The position numbers and the translations under genes were made by a program. From Beta vulgaris subsp. vulgaris (lineage: Eukaryota > Streptophyta > Magnoliopsida > Caryophyllales > Amaranthaceae): a stretch of 64,000 nt of DNA. The notes under the pieces were generated by a model that had not been told where the DNA came from, did no database searches, and saw nothing but the letters and a program-made list of their open reading frames with translations. The DNA lies in assembly GCF_026745355.1 (NCBI RefSeq), contig NC_079207.1, positions 37,967,421 through 38,031,420 of the forward strand. Reading direction: 5' to 3'. Below are positions 34,804-46,720 of this stretch, piece by piece (within the stretch, counting starts at the first letter, position 1; each line of letters begins with the position of its first letter).

Positions 34804-36951
34804 TGTAACACCCCGATAATTCTCTCTTTTCCAAATACACTTTCAATATAAAATTCAGAGAATCATCAAAGCATTGTCACCCATGTGATAACGTATCAGC
34901 TTATTTAGAATTTTGCAGCGGAAAACATATAACTAAACTTTAGAATTGAAATATAATAAATAAACAAAGTGACTTTAAAACCAAACAACACTATTAATGT
35001 TAACTTCAAACCAAACTTAAATATAAAGTATCTACTAAAACAATACGTAAATCAATCTATTACACAAGCTCTTCATTCCCAGATCCCCATGATGCAACAT
35101 CTGCAAAACTGTAGATGTTAATGCACTAAAGAATATGCTCACCAAGAATGGGTCATCACAGGATCAATAAGGCAAACCATGATCAACACGTACAAACAAA
35201 GCACGTAATCGGCAAAGCTGAGTACAACATAATAATACATAAACATTCCGAACATGATACTAATAAATATTAAGAAGGGATAAATAACAACATAACAATC
35301 TAACATTTCTGAAGTAACTTTTACTGAACTAAACTTGAACAATCTTTTTATTACTTTAATGGAATAGTTATTGGACCGAGTTGTCTTATCTAAAACCAGC
35401 CTTCCCTTTGAAAGACGAAATACGGGGGTGACTCCGTATTCCATAATGACCTACGATATCGAGGAACCTTTTAATAAAAATAGGAACGGTGATTAATCCA
35501 ATTCCTAGATAAAGCCATGGCCTTCTCACCATTACCCCAACTTCAGACGTGCACCAGTATAAAGTTTATTACTATCCCAGTATCACTTTACATGATTTAC
35601 CAATTATTACTTTTTATGACACACAAGCAATACATATACATATAATCCAACTTAATTCCTTTTTATCTTAGGATTAAATAAGTGATCATACAACTTACAA
35701 TCCAAGATTAATTCCTTATTATTTCAATCCTTCTTATTTGTTGAACCTAGCCAACAACCAACTTACCCTTTAAATGCATAAATTACCAACTTACCAAATA
35801 AGGCCCACATTCCTTATAAAGTAGTGAAAATAATAATATAAGGGAACGCATGATTCAATCACGATCCAACTCAATAAATATATTTATTCCTCCATGTGAA
35901 TTAATAAATAAAGTTTCCAACCAACATGCTTGCATCGATGTGCCATATAAACATGATATTCAACTCATAATTAAATCTCATACTTAACATGTTTCACACA
36001 TGCGTAAAACATGTAAAATCCAACCACAATAGAAATCATATATGAACTCACAAAGTTCCTATACATGATACTACATAAATTTTCCTTCCTAAAATCATGA
36101 TACTATATCAAGCAACACATAGGTATGTACGTATCTTGTGTAGACAAATTGGTAGGCCACCTTTAACACCTTAAAAATCGCCTAAAACAACCAATAGAAC
36201 TGAAAATAAATACTCCAAATAAATTCCAACAACTTTGAAATATTTTAAATCCCCTTTAAAAATATTTAAAAGTTGTTTTTATCATTAAAACCTCAATTAC
36301 TTATATTACCTAGCATAGTACTACTATACTTGTCATTAAAATCCATAAAACTCCATATATTAATAACAACCTTTCTAAAATATCAGCAACTTATAAATTA
36401 TTAAAATTCCCTTTAAACATACTTAAACATGCTTAAATTCATAAGCTAAATCAATTTCATAGTTTATAACATGCTACTATGAGTTTCCAATCTTTAACAC
36501 CCTAAAAATTCATGCTTTGATAATTAAAAATCCAACTTACATATAATAATAGAATATAAATTTTATTCTTTCAATACATAATTTATATAATCATAGATTC
36601 ATCATAAAACAGTAAATTAAAGCTTCTAATCATAATTAGTACTAAAACAAAACATAAAAACATAATCTTTAATCAAAACTTGAGGAGGACGAAAAGAATT
36701 AAACCAATACAACAAAGAGAACAAAGGAAGAGTTACCGACCGTGGAAAGGTAGCAGCACCGGAAGTTCCGGTCGGCGGTAGTGGTGGCGGTGGTGGTGCT
36801 GTAAAGTTTCTTGATGGAGAAGAAAGTATTTCTTAAAGGAGAAGAAACTAAGAAGAAGAAGAAAAGTAATGTGGAAGAGGAGAGAGAAGCAGCCGGTTAT
36901 GTGGGAGGAGGAGAGAGAAGGTTTTTGTGTGGGTAAAATTTGGGTTCAAGG

Positions 36952-36959
36952 TATTTATA
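36952..36959 (-). promoter_or_regulatory. TATA box of the Tekay LTR
   Basis: Minus strand TATAAATA, about 415 bp inside the U3 edge of the LTR. A similar box is present in the copy at 61574-61583. Confidence 0.55.
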
Positions 36960-37259
36960 TGTGTGTTTTCCTTTTGGGCTTCGGAAAAGGCAATTGGGTT
37001 TCAGTAGAGTTTAATGATTAATAAGATTGGTGATTTAAAACTCTTAACATCAATAGAAGTCATTTTCCTAATCCACTTAGAATTTGGATTCCTCAAGCCC
37101 ATTTAAACTTCTTTCTCAAATCCAATTAGTATTTCAAATATTTTTCCAAGCATGCCTTAATAAAATATTTTAACTTCCTTAAATCCTTAAAATAATTCAT
37201 TTGACTTCAAAATAGTCAACCTTTTTAAATAAATAAATTATTTTAAACTAAATTATATT

Positions 37260-37260
<1 letters not shown>

Positions 37261-37331
<71 letters not shown>
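37261..37331. repeat. (TA)n microsatellite in the LTR U3
   Basis: About 70 bp of perfect TA repeat. The related LTR at 60449-61945 lacks it at the same place (around 61900). Confidence 0.95.
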
Positions 37332-37334
<3 letters not shown>

Positions 37335-37373
37335 AATATATTTATAAAATCCATAAATTTACGGGGGATTACA

Positions 37374-37395
37374 GTCTACCCCCCTTGAAAGAAGT
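37374..37395 (-). other. Polypurine tract of the first Tekay-like element
   Basis: Minus strand TTTCAAGGGGGGTAGACTG borders the LTR, followed by GGGACGAAACTT, the conserved 3' internal end of Tekay elements. Confidence 0.75.
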
Positions 37396-37673
37396 TTCGT
37401 CCCGAAACATGACACGAAAACTCACACATTTTCGGAAGTGTTAAACTCAACTTTCATTTGAGAAATACTTATGCCACTCTTGTGCACACTTTTACCAACT
37501 TAAAAACACTTGTGTTACTCATGAACACGTTTTCTTATGCGGAGAATCTATTTATTTTGTATCAATATGTGCAAATCGCCAAAATAACCATAAAAATATC
37601 ATAGAATAGGCAAAAAGTGCGAAATTCTATCGCATTCGATCCCCCTTAAAGAAAACGAGTTACGCCCTCGTAA

Positions 37674-38340
37674 CTCACCTCAAGGAACAAGTCTGGATAT
37701 TCCTTCTTCATTTCATCTTCGGCTTCCCACGTTGCCTCTTCAGACTCGTGATTAGACCAAATTACTTTCACGATATGGACGTCCTTATTGCGTGTACTTC
37801 ACACCTTCCTGTCAAGAATCTTAACAGGTCTTTCCTCATATGCAAGGCTACTATCGATTTGGATCCGCTCAGGTTCTAAAACATGACGCTCATCACGGAT
37901 ATATCGCTTAAGTTGGGAGATATGAACACATCATGCATCTTCTCAAACTCCACTGGCAATGCCAATCTATAGGCTACTTTCCCAATTCGCTCCAAAATCT
38001 CATATAGGCCTACATATTTGGCACTTAAGTTGCCCTTTTTCCCAAATCTCATGACTCCCTTAGTTGGTGATACTTTCAAAAATACTTTATCACCTATTGC
38101 AAACTCATCTTTGCGTCGTTTTAAGTCGACATAACTCTTTTGCCTATCTTGAGCAGCTTGTATTATTCTAGCCTAAATTATTTTGAGAATTTCGACGGTC
38201 TCCTCAATAAATAACTCCATCCCTAATACTATATTCTCACTATAATCATTCCACCAAATGGGACTTCTACATTTCCTTCCATACAGTACCTCAAAATGAG
38301 CCATCTTAATGCTCGCATGGTAACTAATGTTATATTATTA
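37674..38340 (-). pseudogene. Integrase C-terminus and chromodomain of the first Tekay-like element
   Basis: Frame 38079-37876 reads MRFGKKGNLSAKYVGLYEIL and GKVAYRLALPVEFEKMHDVF, the integrase C-terminal fold. After a one-base shift the chromodomain follows (VKVIWSNHESEEATWEAEDE, KKEYPDLFLE, about 37815-37674). In chromoviruses this domain is thought to direct integration through chromatin marks. A stop interrupts it near 37795. The upstream integrase core is missing between about 38340 and 38350. Confidence 0.7.
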
Positions 38341-39200
38341 CCTCTAAGGATAAACCTTCCACATTGGTCTTTTATGCTCAATTTGCACTTTCTAACAGTT
38401 TAGACACTAGACACGAATTCAGCGACCTCACATTTCATGTTTGGCCACCGATAGATCTCTTTAAGGTCCTTATACAACTTATCACCCTTAGCCCCTCATC
38501 CATAAGATGTCTCTTAAGATCATCGCACTTTTATGGTACACACCACCTTCCCTTAAACGTCAAACTTCCATCATCATGGATATTAAAGCTGGCTTCCTTA
38601 CCTTGCTTCATTTTCTCCTTAATCTTATCTAGGTGCTCATCCCCAACTCGACCCTCTTTGATCTCGTTAAAAACTTACAACCCCAAAGATAAAGCGCTCA
38701 GTCTTCCCTCCCTTTCCCTAGGATTCAAAATTTCTAGGCTCGGCCTTTGTATATCTCGACACAACTCCCTCATGGACTATTAAAGCACTCACGCTATGGC
38801 TCGACTTTCTACTCAAGGCATCATCAACTACATTTGCTCCCCCCTCATGATACTAGATGTTTAGGTCATATTCTTTAATAAATTCCAACCATCTCCTCTG
38901 CCTCATATTTAGGTCTTTTTGGGTGAAAATGTACTTCAAGCTCTTAGGATCGATAAATATCTTACAAGTTACCCCATAGAGGTAATATCTCTAAATTTTC
39001 AATGCAAACACTATGTCGGCTAACTCTAGATCGTGGGTAGGATAATTAGTCTCATAAGGTTTCAACTAACGTGACGCATACGCAATTACCTTTCCATTCT
39101 GCTATAACAGACATCCCAAACCATTCTTTGAAACATCACTTTACACCTCAAATCCCTCATTCACATTAGGCATGGTCAAAACATGTGCAGAGGTTAAACG
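38341..39200 (-). pseudogene. RNase H and integrase N-terminus of the first Tekay-like element
   Basis: The strand complement matches 57299-58200 at nucleotide level, including the zinc-binding part of integrase (38400-38600) and the RNase H C-terminus (38800-39060), but stops and shifts are frequent. No open frame of useful size remains on the coding strand. Confidence 0.6.
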
Positions 39201-39995
39201 TTCCTTCAAAATCTGAAAGGCTTCTTCACACTTTTCACTCCAATTAAATTTTGACTCTTTCTTCGTCAAGTTGGTCATGGGACTCGCTATCTTCGAGAAA
39301 TCTCTCACAAATCTTCTATAATAGCCAGCTAGACCTATGAAACTTCGGATATCTGGTACATTCTTTGGAGTTTGGCCACTTACTCACAGCTTGAATCTTA
39401 GCAGGATCTACAAAGACTACTTCCTTAGACACATAGTGACCCAAAAATGCTACCTTCCCCAAACAGAACTCATACTTAGAGAACTTGGCATATAATTGAT
39501 TCGTCCTAAGTGTATGATTCTCAAGTGGTCAACATGCCCTACCTCGTTCCCCGAATAAATTAGAATATCATCAATGAATACCCCAACGAACTTATCTAAG
39601 AACTTATGGAATATCCTACTCATCAAATCGATAAATATGGCAGGAGCATTGGTTAACCCAAATGGCATTACAATGAACTCATGGTGACCATAACACGTCC
39701 TAAAGGCAGTCTTAGGTACATCCTTATCAGCTACCATCAACTGGTGAAACCCTGAACGCAAATCAATCTTCGAGAACATACTAGCTCCATTTAAATGACC
39801 GAATAGGTCATCTATTTTAGGCAAAGGATATTTGTTCTTGATGGTTACATTGTTCAATTTCCTATAGTCAATACACAACCTCATACTTTCTGATCCTTTT
39901 TCTTCACAAACAACACAGAGCTCTCCAAGGTAATGCACTAGGCCTAATATAACCCTTATTCAGTAATTCTTGCAATTGCATCTTCAGCTCACTCA
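39201..39995 (-). pseudogene. Reverse transcriptase of the first Tekay-like element, cut by a CACTA
   Basis: Frame 39938-39450 has [45 protein letters not shown] and the catalytic FIDDILIYS, so both active-site Asp remain. The N-terminal part continues at 45555 on the other side of the CACTA. Beyond 39450 the frame is shifted. Confidence 0.8.
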
Positions 39996-40271
39996 CACTA
40001 CAACAAATTGGCACTTGTGCCACGAATTATGCCACGGGAATTCCAAATCCGTGGCATAATTTCCCTTAGCCACGGGAAAAATAAATTTTGACCAAAAGTT
40101 CAAAACCTAGTGAAATTTATGCCACGGGCAGTTGGTTTCCCGTGGCAAAAATCTTAGTTTTGCCACGAGTAATTGTTTTCCCGTGGCAAACATACCTTTA
40201 AGCCACATTAATATGCAACAATGTAAATTTATAAGTGGCTAAATCTACTTAAGCTGCTAGCTAGAAGATTG

Positions 40272-40327
<56 letters not shown>

Positions 40328-40340
40328 TATATATATATAT

Positions 40341-40796
40341 AGGTTTAAGTTCATATGAGAACCACTCATTTTTCCTCATTTTATGAAGATTTTGATCATT
40401 TCATAACATTTTTACTAGTGAGAACCCTCTTATGGTGAGAACCGTGAGAAGCACTTAAAATGAGCAAGAACTTCCTAAATGAGCAAAAAAAAAGTAAAAA
40501 AATGAGTAGGGAACATTAAGTTATCAAAAACGTAAAATGAACAAAAATGTAAAAGAAGAAAAACGTAATATGAGCATAAAAAAGTTAAATGAGGAAAAAA
40601 GTAAAATCAGCAAAACGTAAAATGAGCAAAAACGTTGAGAAATGAGCATAAAATTGTCGAATGAGCAAAACCATAAAATAAGTGAAAAAAATGAGCAAAA
40701 ATGTTATGAAATGATCAAAATCTTCGTAAAATGATGAAAAATGAGTGGTTCTCACGGTTCTCACCATAAGGGTGGTTCTCATATGAACTGAAACCT
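40341..40796. mobile_element. Foldback MITE with an internal AAATGAGC minisatellite
   Basis: Left AGGTTTAAGTTCATATGAGA and right TCTCATATGAACTGAAACCT are inverted. Inverted similarity extends ~100 bp inward with one ~30-bp difference (CTCATTTT, GAAGATTTTGATCATTTCAT). The centre (40455-40720) is ~12 loose units of AAAATGAGCAAAAACGT type. It sits inside TA repeats, so the duplication cannot be sized. Confidence 0.75.
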
Positions 40797-41532
40797 ATAT
40801 ATATATATATATCCAAACATTTTTAATATACTTTTTATCTTTGGGATATCCATAACTGATAGCACTTATTCAAACATATTGCAAGTTAAAATCAATATAT
40901 GTGGTCTACATGAAAAATCAAACACTTTAAAATTTCTTACTTCAAGCGTACTTATTAATTGCATCATGTGGGTCAATTTGTAACTCTATTTACCCATGCT
41001 GCACACTAAAAAGTGTAAATAAAATAAAACAAAAAAGGGAAAATCATTTGTTTGTCTAATTCGCCAAAATTAAGTTGGTTAATTAGTTTCTAGGATCACA
41101 TGATTTAATTTGATCTATGTTTGTGTGTATTCGTATCTTGAATATGATTGTGCCCCTTCCGTATAACCAATAATGAGGGTCTTGTTGGCCAGTGAGCGAG
41201 TCGGGGTCTACGGGTGAAGCGCCTTAGTTAAGGTGTTGAGATCCTCTAGAGCTTCAAAATAACTCTACACAGTAGAGTTTGTTAAATATCAGTCGTTGAT
41301 TAAGAAATCAAAGGTTTGTATTTTCTTTCCCAAAAATCCCCCCTATTTCCCCCCGAATATCCTACCCATATCTTTTCCTTTCCTACTAATCATGAGCCCT
41401 TGATTTTTTAATATATGGTCAGAATTCAACTCTACTTTGTAGAGTTTTCATAAAACTCTAGAGGATCCGGACCCTAAGTTAAGGGGCTCGGGCAATCGGG
41501 GGCAATGCCCTTGACTTTTACGATATTTATTA

Positions 41533-41788
41533 CTCCCTCTGTTTTTTTTATCATTCCTACTTTTCTGTGCGCGTCTTCCAATGCACGTTTTAAAACTTAA
41601 ATATATTTCATTATATATTAGTAAAAATTATAACGATTGAATATTAATAAAGTACTAATTGAGACGAATCAAACAAGACCCCACATGACTATGTTTTTTC
41701 TTATAAATTGAGAACATTTGAGAAGATTCTCTCTATGCATGAATAGTGTCAAGATTCTAAGTGAGAAAGATAAAAAAAACAGAGGGTG
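41533..41788. mobile_element. Stowaway MITE
   Basis: CTCCCTCTGTTTTTTTTATC at the left and its inverse GATAAAAAAAACAGAGGGTG at the right, with TA target copies at 41531-41532 and 41789-41790. 256 bp, no coding capacity, mobilised by Tc1/mariner transposases. Confidence 0.9.
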
Positions 41789-41877
41789 TATAGTACAATC
41801 ATTTTTAATTTCTAATTCACTTTTTTAGGGTGATTTTCTAATTCAGTTACACATATACTTCTAGTTGATAATATTTA

Positions 41878-42161
41878 CTCCCTCCGTCCCAATTTATTTG
41901 CTACATTTACTTTATCACAAAGACCAAGGAGGGAGTGGGGACCATTGCCATAACAAGAATTAACAAAAAAGCAAATAGGTAAATTGTGGGACCTATGTAC
42001 TATATATGGAAATATTTACAAAAACAAGGAGGGAGTGATGGCAAATTTGTAAATAAAGTATGGGACCTATGTACTATATATGGAAATATTTTCAAATGTA
42101 GCAAATAAATTGGGACACACCTAAATGGCAAAATGTAGCATTTAAATTAGGACGAAGGGAG
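41878..42161. mobile_element. Stowaway-like MITE with an internal duplication
   Basis: CTCCCTCCGTCCCAATTTA at the left; a right end reading AATTAGGACGAAGGGAG, with TA on both sides. A 30-bp word starting GGGACCTATGTACTATATA occurs twice (about 41990 and 42062). The right TIR also appears duplicated (AAATTGGGACAC near 42110). Confidence 0.8.
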
Positions 42162-42279
42162 TAAGATATTAGGATTTAGGAATATATATGTTATAAAAAA
42201 TAAAAACCAATAGAAGTAAAAAAAAAACAAGAACTTAGACTGTATAAAGTTACAAACTTACAATCATATTATTACTCCT

Positions 42280-44960
42280 GTCTCCTTAAGCGCTTCCATA
42301 ATTCCATTATTGAAAAAACCAAATAAAAAAACGAAGATAGCCCAAAAAATTGACGATAATCGTGTTTTGCTAAGCCGATTAGGGCAGTTCTCCAACTCTC
42401 ATCAACACCGGTTCTCCAATTCTCATCAACAACAGTTCTAATTGACTTCAATTAAAACCAATTTCTCGCCTTTAACCAATCTCGTAGTGCAAGCAGATTC
42501 ATCGATTAATCGGTATATGTTGTAACTCTTTAATTGCATCTTGTGAAATGTTTATTATGTATTGTTTTTTCTTTGATTAATTCAACAAGAATTATATGAT
42601 ATTGGCAAACTACTACTCTGAATTGATGGTTTTATCTTTGAAAATTATAATTCGGATGAGGGTTATTAAATTGTTTATGTTATAGGTTTGTAATATCTTG
42701 ATTGCATATATATAAATTGTGCAAAGTGTTTGTTATCTAAAATCTATTAAGGATTTTGCGTTTGTAATACTTTAGGGGAAAGATTAGACCAGCAGTTTCT
42801 TTTTTCCTTCTAAAAATTTTAACTTTGATATTGAGGCTGCTGTCTTTAGTGGTTTTGCTGATGTATTGTTGTTATAAACAATAGTTTTCGAGGCTGATAT
42901 CAGTCTTGTGTGGCGGAATTTGGAACTGTACTTTTCCAATTGTTGCCACCAACAATACATGTAACAAAACTCTTGAACAAAACTCTTTCATTCATTTTGA
43001 TGCATACATGCCCTGTGATTCATGTCGTGAACTTCCACCAGCCTCTGATACTAAGCTAGAGATTAAAGATGCAAGCTACGTGTTGGATGGCAAGACTAAT
43101 GGCCAAGGTGAAACAATCAATCAATCTGATCCAACGGCAGTCCCTCGTTCTGAAAATTTCTTTCAGGTTTTTTTGTTACTTTTTTTCTATTATCTACTTT
43201 TTGTTTGCTGTCGTTCATTTCTGCTATGATTTTATATGTATGAGTCTTATCTATATGGTCTATGCTTGGTTATCTCCAGCTTTCAGTTATTTACTTTCCA
43301 GTTTCCACTTGTCTACTGCCTTTATAGCTCTAAAGGCTAGACACCCATGTGTTTTATGATGAAAAAGTCATATGTCCATTCATCATGAAAAGGTTGAGAT
43401 GCTTTCTTCCAAATCCTTATTATGTAAGGGAAAAGGAGAAGACTAGCTCACTCTAAATTACAAGTATATCCTGAAATAAAAAACAATCAAACTCATCTTT
43501 ACCAATTTTTAACAAAACAAAAAAAAACAAGGCCAAATTACACGATAGTTCTATTAAATCTCAAGACATTTTCTCAACTTCATCAACTTGTTTTTTTTAG
43601 TCAAAAATAAGGATTTGGATAGATGTAACTATGCAGTTTGACTTTCTATTTGTATTTGCACGTAGCACGTGCATGTAAGACTAGTTATTATAATATTGAA
43701 AGGATGGTATCTGATTTCTTCATTGGACCATCAACAAGAATCTTCCTTCCTTATTCTTCTCCCTTCTGAAAAATTCTTAACAGTTATTTTTCTTTGATGT
43801 TAGCATTACCATGTCATCATGAATGGAACACTTTTCCTGCTGCTGAAGTCTAGAATAAGTCACCTTTCGTTTTAGTGAGATACTATGCTTGCAATCTTAG
43901 GGGTTCCTCGGGACTTAACTCTATAACTTGATGGTTTACAATAACAGTGGAGTTAACTTTTGGCCTCTTCCTTATGCCTCCTTTTACCTTCCTTTTATCT
44001 TTTGTGGTGAATGCCTTGGTTGTAAGGTAAAGTTGGATGTATTTGTTGGTTTGCCAGCTTAGTTTCTGTTTCTGTTAGGAAGGCTGTATTTTTCTCTTGA
44101 AAGGCACATTCAGGGTGTCCTTGCCTGCAGGAAGGGAATGGATGTTTATTAGCATGATTGAGGAAGCAACTAGGCGGTACATATATATTTTGTAGCAAGG
44201 GCTCATGAGTGGCAGAAATGGAATGCTGAATACAATGGTTAGGGTGTCTAAATTTACACTTAATTAATAATATGAACAGTTGGTGTAAGTTATGTGGAGA
44301 AAAGGAGGAAACTTACAATAATCTATTCTTTGCTTGCACCTATAGTTAGTAGTGTTGGACTTATTTGCAGGCCGGGTTGACTTGGTTTTGGAGGTAAAAT
44401 TAAACAGTTTGCATGGGATTTGTAGAACAAGCAAGCAGTACACATGCTTTAGAGGCTTTAAGAGTTGTCCATTAATACTTGTATTCTAGCTTGTATATAT
44501 CAGACATTGAAGGTGAGGAATACTCAATTTGGAAAAGTCATGAGTGTAGAGAATGCGTTAAGGTGCATTAGAATCAATTTAAAATATCTCATTGTTAACA
44601 GTATATTCTAAAAAGATAGGTGCACTTGATAGAAATTGGATTTAAAGATTAGAGGACTAGGCATTGATGAGGTTTGTACTTCCTGATATTCAAGAGGTTG
44701 GATGCTCTTTAGCTTGTAGATTAATTTAGTTCTTTCTTACTGATTATAAAAGTATAGACTTATCAGAATAGTTTTAAATATCTAAGCTTACATCCTGTCA
44801 ACTAAGAGTTCTAATTTCATGATATTGTTGTATAATTTCATTATTCTTGCATTTTTTTTAATATAAGTTGTGTTTTAACTTTTTTCTTGGATTGGTTGTA
44901 GGTTGGAAAAAGAATGTGCATATCATGAAGCACAATGCAAGAAGTGCGAGTATTAGTTGC
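42280..44960 (+). other. Gene-like interior of the CACTA, possible captured host fragment
   Basis: A leader-like stretch (42360-42520) is followed by T-rich intron-like sequence. A frame at 42906-43164 (MCGGIWNCTFPIVATN, DAYMPCDSCRELPPASDTKL) is bounded by TATCAG and by CAG|GTTTTTTTG, which looks like an exon with acceptor and donor. A second possible exon follows a GTTGTAG acceptor at 44902 and encodes either a short VGKRMCIS or a Cys-rich KKECAYHEAQCKKCEY tail depending on phase. I do not recognise the protein. The rest to 44880 is non-coding and T-rich. Confidence 0.35.
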
Positions 44961-45554
44961 ACAGGAAGTTCTATGTTTTTTCCCCTTTGCAACAACATTG
45001 GTGTATATATATACACACGCACATGTATATCTTAGTTTACGATGTTAGGATTTGTTAGTTTTGTTCACATCAAATTTTATGTACAAATATTAGCTATGTT
45101 ACCAATATAAATTATGTTTTTCCAATATTATGGTGCTTGTTTTATCTTTATTTACAAGTATTAGATTAGCCTAAAGCAACAAAATTTTGTTATCAACGAA
45201 AGTTCGAAGCAATAACATTTGTTAGCCACGGGAGTCTTTGTGGCAAAACAACTTGTTAGCCACAATATTATTGGTTGCAAATAATTCTTTAGCCACGATA
45301 GAATTCGTGGCAAGGTATTTATTAGCCACGGAGGTACTTGTGGCAGATTAAATTTTTAGCCACGGGAATATCCGTGGCATAAAATTAATTTTATGCCACA
45401 CCCTTAGTTTTTACGTGGCAAAATCTTAGCCACGACCACTTGTGCCACGAGAGTATCTTTTCAAATTCCTGTGGCTATATCTCATAGCCACGAGATTTTT
45501 CAACTTGTGCCACGATTTTTTCTGTGGCACAAGTAGTTATTTGTTGTAGTGTCA

Positions 45555-46110
45555 TCTCAGGTGGTGCCATTCTATAGGGTGCCTTAGATATGGGTGCGGT
45601 TCCAAGAACTAAGTCTATGGTGAACTCAACAGCTCTCGCAGGTGGCATACCTGAAATATCACTCGAAAATACATCCATAAACTCATTTACAATTGGAACA
45701 TCCTCAATAATCACTCCAACTTCTTTATTCACATCCTGCACATTACAGAAAAATAATTCACACCCTGTTTTTTCATCAACTTCCTCACTTGCGTCGCAGA
45801 AATAACCCCAAAGTTCTTAGGCTTCCCAAAAGGTCTATAGGAGGTCGATTTTCCCAATGGGTTTCTCAACACTACCTTGTTAACCTTAGAGTCTATGTTA
45901 GTCTTGTAGCAACTTAACTAGTTCATCCCAAGAATAACATATAGGTCTCCCAAATTAAATTCTATTAGATTAAACGGAAATACATAGTTTCCTATCTTCA
46001 GAGGCCAAATTTTTAAAAATTTGGTATACCTTATGATCTCTCCAGTAAGATATACTAATTGGTAAATCAATCACTTCGAAATCTACTAACCCGTACTGAA
46101 TTTCCTCAGT
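45555..46110 (-). pseudogene. Protease C-terminus to RT N-terminus of the first Tekay-like element
   Basis: Frame 45741-45475 reads [20 protein letters not shown] and [20 protein letters not shown], the linker before RT, running into the CACTA. Upstream (45780-46090) the protease second half is readable with stops, but the DSG active site is absent because of a deletion at about 46095. Confidence 0.7.
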
Positions 46111-46690
46111 CAAACCTTGCTCAAATCACTGAGCCTTTAACTCCATAGTGGCTACTACCTCAAGTGCAAACTTAAACAATGCTACGAACTTGCTATAATA
46201 CTCAGAGATGGTCATGCTCCCCATCCTAAGGTTGATAAACTCTTGGACCTTCGGTTTCCTCATAAAAGCAGCGTAAAATTTTCCTCTTAAAGCATCAATA
46301 AAGGATTCCCAATTAAACTCTTCTACAACACTAAGTCTATTTCCATTTTCTTTCCACCATAAGTCAGCCTCATCTTTCAGATACAATACAACTTGACTTA
46401 CTTTCATACCTTCAGGACAGTTCACAGCCTTGAAAATCTTTTCAAATTCCCTAATCCAACTCTCTAAGAGGTTAGGGTTAGCTTACCCCTTAAGGTACGT
46501 CGGTTTAATCTTAGTTAGTCTCTCAACATATCCCTAAAAGGATCGGGACGCTCAGCTCTATCTTGGGTCAAATTCTTTGCCAGTAGGCGAATATTAGATG
46601 CTTAGGCATCATTGTTGTTTGACACTCTACTTCGCGACTGAAATTTAACGTAACTCTACTTTGGTTTCGATTTACGCTTACTTGCCATTT
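46111..46690 (-). pseudogene. gag: Gag of the first Tekay-like element
   Basis: Frame 46425-46126 has LYLKDEADLWWKENG, FIDALRGKFYAAFMRKPK and MTISEYYSKFVALFKFA, the chromovirus retrotrans_gag core. The zinc-knuckle half is deleted and the core is joined straight to protease sequence (about 640 bp missing relative to 59513-60155). The start probably lies at ATG 46688 (minus). Confidence 0.7.
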
Positions 46691-46720
46691 TCTACAAAGA
46701 CAACATTTGAATTGACCATA

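Larger units (their letters stand above)
34804..37373 (-). repeat. 3' LTR of the first Tekay-like element
   Basis: 2,570 bp, starting TGTAACACCCCGATAATTC and ending GGGGGATTACA on the plus strand. Shared with 55191-57298 and 60449-61945. The preceding GCGCT (34799-34803) would be one target copy; its partner is not in view. A minus-strand TATA box lies at 36952-36959. Confidence 0.88.
39996..45551. mobile_element. CACTA element, 5.56 kb, with GCCACG subterminal repeats
   Basis: Termini CACTACAACAAAT and ATTTGTTGTAGTG are perfect inverted repeats flanked by TCA (39993-39995 and 45552-45554). GCCACGGG/CCCGTGGC words crowd both ends (40010-40210 and 45220-45530). The empty site is visible in the Tekay copy at about 58973-58985. 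I find no transposase domain, so it looks non-autonomous. It carries several MITEs and a gene-like interior (42280-45000). Confidence 0.85.
34804..46720 (-). mobile_element. Tekay-like chromovirus (Ty3/gypsy), minus strand, split by a CACTA
   Basis: From left to right it has an LTR (34804-37373), PPT, chromodomain/integrase, RNase H, RT, a 5.56-kb CACTA, protease-linker and gag, i.e. a normal element read on the minus strand. Its PBS and second LTR are not seen to the right of gag. Most of the frames contain stops or deletions, including the integrase core and the gag-protease junction. Confidence 0.85.

Noticed and set aside
37259..37444. Frame rich in alternating Tyr and Ile
   Set aside because: Translation of the (TA)n repeat in the Tekay LTR.
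38364..38783. 139-residue plus-strand frame
   Set aside because: Antisense to the degraded integrase and RNase H of the first Tekay element. The equivalent antisense frame is not kept in the second copy.
40263..40345. Possible second element edge at the AT repeat
   Set aside because: The run is simple (AT)n that serves as the target of the foldback MITE.
43995..44198. 67-residue minus-strand frame in the 5.56-kb CACTA
   Set aside because: Short, no domain and no splice context. The exon-like block at 42906 is the only part I consider gene-like.
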